From Nitrospira sp. (GTDB lineage Bacteria > Nitrospirota > JACRHL01), in the NCBI GenBank assembly GCA_026994095.1, contig JALWRU010000284.1:1-5017 (forward strand): a stretch of 5,017 nt of DNA, given 5' to 3'. Shown here in pieces: positions 1 through 5,017 of this stretch (position 1 is the first letter of the stretch; each line of letters begins with the position of its first letter). The notes beneath the pieces are model-generated. The model ran no database searches. It was not told where the DNA came from and saw only the letters and a list, made by a program, of their open reading frames with translations. The position numbers were made by a program, and so were the translations under genes.

Positions 1-326
1 ACGACAAGCGCGGTAGCTTCCGTCGGGACGACAGACGCACCGATTCACGAGGTCGCGACGACAAGCGCGGCAGCTTCCGCCGGGACGACAGCCGTACCGA
101 TTCACGGGGTCGTGACGACAAGCGCGGCAGCTTCCGTCGGGACGACAGTCGCACCGATTCACGAGGTCGCAACGACCAACGCAGTGCAGCACCCCGTGGT
201 GGCCGCACTACCGGTTCCGCCGATAAACGCAGTGACAATCGACGCAGTGGCACCCGCGGTGCCGGACGCACCACCGGCACCCGCCGTGGCCCCAAACGAG
301 ACACAACCAAAGGACCTCGCAAATGA
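1..326 (+). CDS. C-terminal tail of a basic, Arg/Gly-rich repeat protein (partial, start off the window)
   Basis: An open frame runs from the left edge (first whole codon at 3) to TGA at 324-326, giving 107 visible residues. It starts with three tandem copies of a 19-residue unit, DKRGSFRRDDSRTDSRGRD, then a decayed fourth start and a Thr/Gly/Arg/Lys-rich end (RRGPKRDTTKGPRK). The tail is dense in Arg, Asp, Gly and Ser, has only three Phe as bulky hydrophobics, and is surely disordered. Such tails are known at the C-termini of RNA-binding proteins such as DEAD-box RNA helicases and RluB-type rRNA pseudouridine synthases. An RNA-related role is therefore a reasonable inference, but the catalytic domain is outside the window and no family can be named. 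The frame is supported by repeat copies that differ mostly at synonymous positions, and by its stop overlapping the aspS start. Confidence 0.75.
   Translation, partial: DKRGSFRRDDRRTDSRGRDDKRGSFRRDDSRTDSRGRDDKRGSFRRDDSRTDSRGRNDQRSAAPRGGRTTGSADKRSDNRRSGTRGAGRTTGTRRGPKRDTTKGPRK
3..173 (+). repeat. Three tandem 57-bp coding repeats (19 residues each)
   Basis: Copies lie at 3-59, 60-116 and 117-173. A degenerate fourth begins at 174 (GAC CAA CGC AGT) and fades. By hand count, copies 1 and 2 differ at six bases, copies 2 and 3 at six, and copies 1 and 3 at three. Only the Arg/Ser change at unit position 11 and the final Asp/Asn change alter the protein. The array probably continues to the left, since the window opens inside the last codon of what looks like a previous unit. 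It is a minisatellite-like protein repeat within the gene, not a CRISPR array, because there are no spacers. Confidence 0.9.
309..314 (+). promoter_or_regulatory. Shine-Dalgarno site of aspS, inside the upstream gene
   Basis: AAAGGA lies 8 bases before the ATG at 323. It supports that start and sits within the last codons of the upstream gene. Together with the ATGA overlap at 323-326, it suggests translational coupling or re-initiation. Confidence 0.7.
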
Positions 327-2119
327 GCACTCCCCTGGCCTCCTCCTGGCGCACCCACACCTGCGGCGAATTGCGGCAGGACCAGATCGGTAGTACCGCC
401 ACCCTGTGCGGCTGGGTACACAGCCGTCGCGACCACGGCGGGCTGGTCTTTATCGACCTGCGCGACCGCTACGGCATCACTCAGGTCGTCTTCAACCCAG
501 AGCAGGATGCCGAACTGCATCGCCGTGCCCATGCCCTGCGCAGCGAGTTTGTCATTCAGGTGAGCGGCCCCATCATGGCGCGCCCCACCGAGACCGAAAA
601 CCCGGACAGCCCCACCGGCATGATCGATATGCAGGCCACCGAGTTGACCGTGTTCAACAGCGCCACCACCCCGGCCATCCCCATGGACGATCACGCCGAG
701 GTGGGTGAAAATGCCCGCCTGACCCATCGTCATCTGGACCTGCGCCGCCCGTCCATGCAGCGCAACCTGCAACTGCGCCACGCGGTTTCCCGGGCGGCCC
801 GCAATTATCTGGACGACACCAGTTTTCTGGAGGTCGAGACCCCCATCCTCACCCGCAGCACCCCGGAAGGCGCACGTGACTATCTGGTGCCCAGCCGCAC
901 CACACCCGGCGGCTTTTTTGCCCTGCCCCAGTCACCGCAACTGTTCAAGCAGATGCTGATGGTGTCGGGCATGGACCGCTACTACCAGATCGTGCGCTGC
1001 TTCCGTGACGAAGACCTGCGCGCCGACCGGCAGCCGGAATTCACCCAGATCGATGTGGAGATGTCGTTCGTGGCCCAGGACGATGTCATGGCCGCCATGG
1101 AGGGGCTCACCCGTGCCATCTTCGACGCCGCCAAGCCGTTCGGGGCCGGTCATGAGTTGCCCGCCAGCTTCCCCCGCATGACTTACAGCGACGCCATTGA
1201 CCGCTACGGCTGCGACCGGCCCGACACCCGCTTCGGGCTGGAGTTGGTCGACCTGTCAGCGACGGTATCCGGCTGCGACTTCAAGGTATTTACCGGCGCG
1301 CTGGACGGCGGCGGCATGGTCAAGGGGCTGCGCGCCCCGGACATGGCCAGCCTGTCACGCAAAGGGCTGGACGACCTGACCGAGTACGCCAAGACCTACG
1401 GCGCCAAGGGCATGGCCTGGATCAAGGTGGTGGAAGACGGCTTTGAGTCGCCCATCTGCAAGTTCTTCGACGACGCCACCCTGGCCACCATGAAGTCGTC
1501 ACTGGCCGCCGAGCCGGGGGATTTGATGGTCTTTATCGCCGACAGCAAGCGGGTCACCAACGACACCCTTGCCGCCTTGCGTCTGCATGTAGCCGAGCGG
1601 GCCGGACTGTTGACGGACGTGCCGGATTCGCTGCTGTGGGTAGTGGACTTTCCGCTGCTGGAGAAAGACCCCCGCAGCGGTCGTTTGAACGCCCTGCATC
1701 ATCCCTTCACCGCCCCCAACCCGGAGGATCTGGACAAACTGGATTCCGACCCGGAGAACGTCCGCTCCCTGGCCTACGACCTGGTCTGGAACGGCACCGA
1801 GATCGGCGGTGGCAGCATCCGTATCCACGACCCGGCCCTACAGTTGACCATGCTGGAGAAGCTCGGCATCGACAAAGAAGAGGCCACCACCCAATTCGGC
1901 TTCTTGTTAGACGCGCTGGCAGCAGGCGCACCGCCCCACGGCGGCATGGCCTTCGGGCTGGACCGGCTGGTGATGCTGCTGGCGGGCGCCCCCAGCATTC
2001 GCGACGTCATCGCCTTCCCCAAAACCCAGAAGGCCACCTGCCTGCTCACCGAGGCCCCCTCCCGCGTCAGCGACGAGCAGTTGCGGGAGCTGTACCTCAA
2101 AAGTCAGGTGGTGGACTGA
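323..2119 (+). CDS. aspS: Aspartyl-tRNA synthetase (class II, bacterial type)
   Basis: This cytoplasmic enzyme activates aspartate with ATP and loads it on tRNA-Asp. The 598-residue length is normal for the bacterial type. Domains in order: an N-terminal anticodon-binding OB fold (about 15-115, with WVHSRRDHGGLVFIDLRDR at 31-49); the class II catalytic core with motif 1 near 168-175, flipping loop TPEGARDY (180-187), aspartate-pocket QSPQ (203-206) and motif 2 FRDEDLRADRQPEF (227-240); the bacterial GAD insertion domain (roughly 290-430); then HHPFT (459-463), GGGSIRI (495-501) and motif 3 with GLDR (545-548). All catalytic landmarks are present, so the gene looks intact and active. The start at 323 has a good ribosome site and overlaps the upstream stop by four bases. 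His38 aligns with the residue linked to relaxed tRNA specificity in Pseudomonas AspRS, so it may also charge tRNA-Asn (inference). Confidence 0.98.
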   Translation: MSTPLASSWRTHTCGELRQDQIGSTATLCGWVHSRRDHGGLVFIDLRDRYGITQVVFNPEQDAELHRRAHALRSEFVIQVSGPIMARPTETENPDSPTGMIDMQATELTVFNSATTPAIPMDDHAEVGENARLTHRHLDLRRPSMQRNLQLRHAVSRAARNYLDDTSFLEVETPILTRSTPEGARDYLVPSRTTPGGFFALPQSPQLFKQMLMVSGMDRYYQIVRCFRDEDLRADRQPEFTQIDVEMSFVAQDDVMAAMEGLTRAIFDAAKPFGAGHELPASFPRMTYSDAIDRYGCDRPDTRFGLELVDLSATVSGCDFKVFTGALDGGGMVKGLRAPDMASLSRKGLDDLTEYAKTYGAKGMAWIKVVEDGFESPICKFFDDATLATMKSSLAAEPGDLMVFIADSKRVTNDTLAALRLHVAERAGLLTDVPDSLLWVVDFPLLEKDPRSGRLNALHHPFTAPNPEDLDKLDSDPENVRSLAYDLVWNGTEIGGGSIRIHDPALQLTMLEKLGIDKEEATTQFGFLLDALAAGAPPHGGMAFGLDRLVMLLAGAPSIRDVIAFPKTQKATCLLTEAPSRVSDEQLRELYLKSQVVD

Positions 2120-2140
2120 CCTCATCCGGGTACCCCTCAC

Positions 2141-2146
2141 AGAGGA
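2141..2146 (+). promoter_or_regulatory. Shine-Dalgarno site deciding the sulfotransferase start
   Basis: AGAGGA lies 6 bases before ATG 2153, an ideal spacing. A TTG directly before it (2150-2152) would also be in frame, but with only 3 bases of spacing, so the ATG is preferred. Confidence 0.7.
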
Positions 2147-2152
2147 CTGTTG

Positions 2153-2917
2153 ATGGAAATCGTCTGGCTCAGTTCCTACCCCAAATCGGGCAATACCTGG
2201 CTGCGGTTTCTGCTGCATAATTATCTGTACGGGATCGCCACCGACAGCAGTCAGGTGGGTCAACGCATTCCCGATCTGCACCGGCTGGGCAACAAAGGGC
2301 TGGCCGACTATGACGGGCAGGTACTGTGCAAAAGCCACTTTTTACCGTCCCCTCAGCACCCCCATCTGGCAGACACTCGCGGATTTATCTATCTGGTGCG
2401 CAACCCTCGCGACGTGTTGTGGAGCGCCCTCAACTACAAACGCACACTCGGTACGCTGGCGGGTGATGATGAGACGTTTGCACTACAATTTATTGAACAG
2501 ATGGGCGCACCGGACTGGCGGCAGCACGGCTACGGCAGTTGGGTGGAGCACGTTACCGCCTGGACCAATCTGGCCCCCCGCGTCCCCCACCTGTTGCTGC
2601 GGTACGAGCAGTTAAAGGCCGACCCGGAGGGTGGCCTGACTCAAGCACTGACCTTTTTGGGGCAGGCTCCCGATCCGCATAAGGTGGCCGAAGCGGTCCG
2701 GTCTGCCTCCTTCGACGAGATGAAATCGCTGGAAAAGAAGGAGCGTAAGGGTGGTCAGGCCACCGGGGTGTTTATGGCCCATTACGCCAGCAACGATCAG
2801 AACGCGCTGTTCATGCGCGGTGGCAAGAGCGGCCAATCGCTGACCGGCATCTCGCAGAAGGTAGAAAATGCCTTCCAGCAACGGTTTGCATCGGTCAATA
2901 CCATACTGGGGTACTAA
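2153..2917 (+). CDS. PAPS-dependent sulfotransferase (Sulfotransfer_1-like)
   Basis: This 254-residue protein should move a sulfuryl group from PAPS to a hydroxyl or amino group of an acceptor, probably a sugar or small molecule. Visible family motifs: YPKSGNTWLR (9-18), the loop that holds the 5'-phosphosulfate; KSHFLP (60-65) with the likely catalytic base His62; LVRNPRDVLWSALNY (81-95), where Arg83 and Ser91 would bind the 3'-phosphate; LLLRYEQLKADP (147-158); SFDEMKSLE (186-194); and FMRGGKSGQ (220-228), matching the C-terminal RKGxxG loop with a Gly in place of the first Lys. There is no signal peptide or membrane segment, so it is cytoplasmic, where PAPS is made. It is a compact single domain. 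It follows aspS by 33 bases and precedes the TPR-glycosyltransferase by 17, so both probably share a transcript. The acceptor cannot be read from the sequence; a glycan is inferred from the neighbour. Confidence 0.93.
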   Translation: MEIVWLSSYPKSGNTWLRFLLHNYLYGIATDSSQVGQRIPDLHRLGNKGLADYDGQVLCKSHFLPSPQHPHLADTRGFIYLVRNPRDVLWSALNYKRTLGTLAGDDETFALQFIEQMGAPDWRQHGYGSWVEHVTAWTNLAPRVPHLLLRYEQLKADPEGGLTQALTFLGQAPDPHKVAEAVRSASFDEMKSLEKKERKGGQATGVFMAHYASNDQNALFMRGGKSGQSLTGISQKVENAFQQRFASVNTILGY

Positions 2918-2934
2918 CCCCTCCCCCCTCCACC

Positions 2935-4296
2935 ATGACTGATCTGCTACAGCAGGCAAAACAGGCGCTGGCAGCCGGGCAGTCTACGCAAGCGCTGCAA
3001 CTGTGTAACGACGCCCTGCGTCATCAGCCAGGACACAAGCCGACCCGCGCATTTATGGCCCGGTTACATCTGGACAAGGTCAATATCCTCTTAAGGCAGC
3101 CCCAACTCCGGCTGGCCGATCTGCGCTGCCGTATGGCGCTGGAGGTCGAACCGCAAAACCGGGAGGCCCATCGCCTGTTGGCGGAAATTGCATGGCTCAG
3201 TGGACTACCCGGCCACGCCCTGCCTCACCTGAAAAAAGCGGGCGACAAACGCGCCTATCTCACTGCGCTACAACAATTGAAACAGTTGCCCGAAGCCGTC
3301 CGGATGGCCCCGGCCCCACTGCCCGACAGCCCGCCTCGCTACCTGTTGATCAAGGCCTGGCCGGCGGGCTTTTTTTCCTGCCTCAGTCAGGTGGTCGGGC
3401 AACTGTTGATCGCCGAACTAACCGGCCGCGTCCCGGGGGTCTACTGGGGTGAAATCGGCCTGTTTTCCAACGGGAACAACGACAGTTTTACCCGCTTTTT
3501 TGAACCCTTGTCAAAGATGGATGCCGCCGGGCTGGAGCCGCTGGCCAACGATATCTTTCCACCCAAGTGGCGGGCCGACAATCTGCTGCAAGACAACATC
3601 AACCTGTGGCAGGGAGAAGGCTCCCGCCTCGGTCCCATCGACCTATTGAGCCGCCCGGAAACCGTGCTGGTAAGCGATTTTTTCTGCTGGATGACCGAGA
3701 TTTTGCCGTGGATCCCCACCGATCACCGGCTCTACGGACGGGGAGTCTTTGAGGTACAGGCAGAACTGGCGCAACGGTATTTCAAAGCAGCTCCGGCGCT
3801 TATCGAACAGACCGAGGCCTTTTGTCGGGAAGCGTTTTCCTCACCGTTTATCGCGGTACACCTGCGTGGCTCCGACAAGTCGGGCGAGCATCCGATCATG
3901 GCCACGTTGAACAACCAATACCAGCCTCGTATCGACGCCATGCTGGCCCAGCATCCGGATCACCAACTGTTCTTGCTCACCGATTCAGAGACCGAGCTGG
4001 CCCGTATGCAACAACGGTACGGCGACCGACTGGTGACCCGCAACCACCGCCGCACTGCTGGCAATACAGGACTGCATTTTCTGAAATCAGACGACAAGGT
4101 CGGGTTGGGGCGGGAGGTAATGCTGGATGTACTGACCGCGATCCGTGCTGACGCCTTTATAGGCACCAGCCACTCCAATGTGTCCCGCTTTATCGCTCAG
4201 TACCGGGAGTGGGCACCGACACAAATAGACCTGTTGGGAAACTTTGACAGCGACCAGCTCGACGGCCCCCTCATGGCCCTCACCCGGCAGCCGTGA
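2935..4296 (+). CDS. TPR-like region fused to a GT23/NodZ-like (fucosyltransferase-fold) glycosyltransferase
   Basis: The protein has 453 residues. Residues 1-125 form helical repeats of TPR type (LLQQAKQALAAGQSTQALQL at 4-23, AHRLLAEIAWLSGLPGHALP at 78-97), usually protein-binding. The domain from 135 opens with RYLLIKAWPAGFFSCLSQVV and a QLLIAELTGR stretch (156-165), like the N-terminal half of NodZ-type enzymes. It then shows the three motifs of the alpha-1,6/O-fucosyltransferase superfamily: AVHLRGSDK (307-315, with the key Arg311), FLLTDS (346-351) and FIGTSHSNVSR (408-418). The family transfers a sugar, often fucose from GDP-fucose, to a glycan or protein. Fold assignment is fairly secure; donor and acceptor are not. 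There is no signal peptide or membrane segment. The ATG at 2935 is chosen because the TPR region begins at once; the next in-frame ATG, codon 41, would cut it. The leader is C-rich without a purine ribosome site. Its stop overlaps the convergent gene by 17 bp. Confidence 0.85.
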   Translation: MTDLLQQAKQALAAGQSTQALQLCNDALRHQPGHKPTRAFMARLHLDKVNILLRQPQLRLADLRCRMALEVEPQNREAHRLLAEIAWLSGLPGHALPHLKKAGDKRAYLTALQQLKQLPEAVRMAPAPLPDSPPRYLLIKAWPAGFFSCLSQVVGQLLIAELTGRVPGVYWGEIGLFSNGNNDSFTRFFEPLSKMDAAGLEPLANDIFPPKWRADNLLQDNINLWQGEGSRLGPIDLLSRPETVLVSDFFCWMTEILPWIPTDHRLYGRGVFEVQAELAQRYFKAAPALIEQTEAFCREAFSSPFIAVHLRGSDKSGEHPIMATLNNQYQPRIDAMLAQHPDHQLFLLTDSETELARMQQRYGDRLVTRNHRRTAGNTGLHFLKSDDKVGLGREVMLDVLTAIRADAFIGTSHSNVSRFIAQYREWAPTQIDLLGNFDSDQLDGPLMALTRQP

Positions 4297-4942
4297 CCCC
4301 GCCCTGGCGGTGGTCCTCCAACCACTGTTTGACCAGCGCTACCGCCGGGGCCACCTCGCGCCGCTGGGCCTCGTGCAGAATGGCCTCGACCGGATCGGTC
4401 GGTAACGGCTGCCAGCACAGGGGGGCGTCGCCTTCCATAAAACCGGCCCCACCTGCGGCGATATGGCTGGACTCCCGTTTTAACAGGTAGCGGATCAACG
4501 GCTCCAGCGACTCCGCCGGACGGCCCTCGGCCTGTACCAGCACCTCCATATAGTTGGCTGCCAGCCAGTCGTCGCTGCGGCCAAAACAGCGTTCCGCCCC
4601 CTCGGTCATCCCGCAGCGGCGAAAGATATGACCCCCGTAGTAGAGCGCCTGCGGTTCCATCTCGCCGGTCTTGGCGTAGGCCACCGTATGGGTCAGCACC
4701 TGCTTTTGTACCGCTGCCTGACGGGCATCGTCAGCGGACTCATGCACCAGCAACAGGTAGTAACAGGACAGCAGATCGTCCGGGTCGGCGGCCAACGCCC
4801 TGAAAAAAGCCTCGGCAGCCAGCCCTGTCTCATCTAATAGATAGTGCAGCAGCCCGGCCAGCCGGTCAGAGATCGGTTGATAGGCCGGTGGCAGCGTGGT
4901 CAACCACTGCTGGGCGGCGCGCAGATGTTGCTCAATCACCAT
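4280..4942 (-). CDS. Uncharacterised helical protein, probably TPR-like
   Basis: I do not recognise this 220-residue protein. It is Ala/Leu-rich and appears almost wholly helical. Two stretches resemble TPR units: RLAGLLHYLLDETGLAAEAF (27-46), leading to ALAADPDD, and ALYYGGHIFRRCGMTEGAER (99-118), leading to CFGRSDD. The C-terminal third has a Trp/Pro-containing segment (APLCWQPLPTDPVEAI, about 173-188) followed by an amphipathic helix. No catalytic motif, signal peptide or membrane span is seen, so a cytoplasmic adaptor or scaffold is the best guess. The ATG at 4942 is the only usual start between the upstream in-frame stop (4997-4999) and the first helix; no Shine-Dalgarno site precedes it. 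The absence of stops over 660 bases and the repeat-like protein pattern argue that it is real. It converges on the TPR-glycosyltransferase gene and shares 17 bp with it. Confidence 0.75.
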   Translation of the reverse strand: MVIEQHLRAAQQWLTTLPPAYQPISDRLAGLLHYLLDETGLAAEAFFRALAADPDDLLSCYYLLLVHESADDARQAAVQKQVLTHTVAYAKTGEMEPQALYYGGHIFRRCGMTEGAERCFGRSDDWLAANYMEVLVQAEGRPAESLEPLIRYLLKRESSHIAAGGAGFMEGDAPLCWQPLPTDPVEAILHEAQRREVAPAVALVKQWLEDHRQGGVTAAG

Positions 4943-5017
4943 GGGGCCACATGATAGCGGTTTTTGAGGCGATTTTTGTGCTGCGAGCGGGCCGCATCAG
5001 GGCATTTTTTCGATGGG
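4943..5017 (-). promoter_or_regulatory. Upstream region of the minus-strand gene; weak -10-like box, possible end of another gene
   Basis: Read on the minus strand, TATCAT (complement of 4951-4956) resembles a -10 box and ends 8 bases before the ATG at 4942, so a transcript from it would be nearly leaderless. No convincing -35 is seen. The plus strand carries a direct repeat, GCGGTTTTTG (4957-4966) and GCGATTTTTG (4969-4978), with nine of ten bases shared. The last 21 bases read on the minus strand as PIEKMP-stop (stop at 4997-4999), which could be the tail of a further minus-strand gene 54 bases upstream. That is too short to establish. Confidence 0.25.

Noticed and set aside
3..173. The regular 57-bp repeats as a CRISPR array
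   Set aside because: The copies are contiguous with no unique spacers and read as in-frame protein repeats.
112..393. A 93-codon plus-strand open frame rich in Ala/Pro/Val
   Set aside because: It is the shifted reading of the repeat tail and the start of aspS; low-complexity protein with no ribosome site of its own.
1499..2100. Two minus-strand frames of about 109 codons (1499-1828 and 1774-2100)
   Set aside because: Both are antisense shadows within aspS with no domain-like pattern.
2150..2152. TTG at 2150 as the sulfotransferase start
   Set aside because: It adds one residue and leaves only 3 bases after AGAGGA; ATG 2153 has ideal spacing.
1636..2220. A 194-codon plus-strand open frame
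   Set aside because: Lies in another frame over aspS, with an Arg/Pro-rich product typical of a GC-rich shadow frame.
1907..2338. A 143-codon minus-strand open frame
   Set aside because: Antisense to the end of aspS and the start of the sulfotransferase, both strongly supported by motifs.
4300..4311. CCGCCCTGGCGG hairpin as a terminator between the convergent genes
   Set aside because: Only a 4-bp stem, no T tract on either side, and it lies inside the minus-strand coding region.
4293..4837. Short plus-strand frames (4293-4490 and 4628-4837)
   Set aside because: Antisense to the 220-residue minus-strand gene, with no ribosome site or recognisable protein pattern.

Overview
The window looks like a GC-rich proteobacterial chromosome. 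The AspRS closely resembles the Pseudomonas-type bacterial enzyme, two starts have good Shine-Dalgarno sites, and genes are tightly packed. The species and even the class cannot be fixed from this sequence. No tRNA, rRNA, insertion sequence or CRISPR array was found.

Layout. (1) Positions 1-326 hold the C-terminal tail of a plus-strand gene whose start lies off the left edge. The tail is a very basic Arg/Gly/Asp region with three tandem 19-residue repeats. (2) The housekeeping gene aspS (323-2119) starts inside the previous stop codon (ATGA). (3) After 33 bases comes a compact PAPS-dependent sulfotransferase (2153-2917). (4) After 17 C-rich bases comes a two-part protein (2935-4296): an N-terminal TPR-like helical region joined to a domain with the three motifs of the alpha-1,6-fucosyltransferase/NodZ (GT23-like) fold. 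(5) A minus-strand gene (4280-4942) encodes an unrecognised, probably TPR-like helical protein. It converges on the glycosyltransferase gene and overlaps it by 17 bp. (6) The last 75 bases hold only a weak promoter-like region and perhaps the last codons of another minus-strand gene.

How the genes may work together. The plus-strand genes sit close enough for one transcript: an RNA-binding-like tail protein, aspS, a sulfotransferase and a glycosyltransferase. The most interesting part is the pair of a sulfotransferase and a GT23-like transferase. It recalls the NodZ/NoeE pair, in which a fucose is added to a Nod factor and then sulfated. By analogy this locus may add and sulfate a sugar on a surface or secreted glycan, but substrate and order are inference. 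The TPR-like regions at 2935 and 4280 may be scaffolds for that process. The pair appears less GC-rich than its flanks in hand-counted samples, which would fit accessory genes inserted downstream of aspS.
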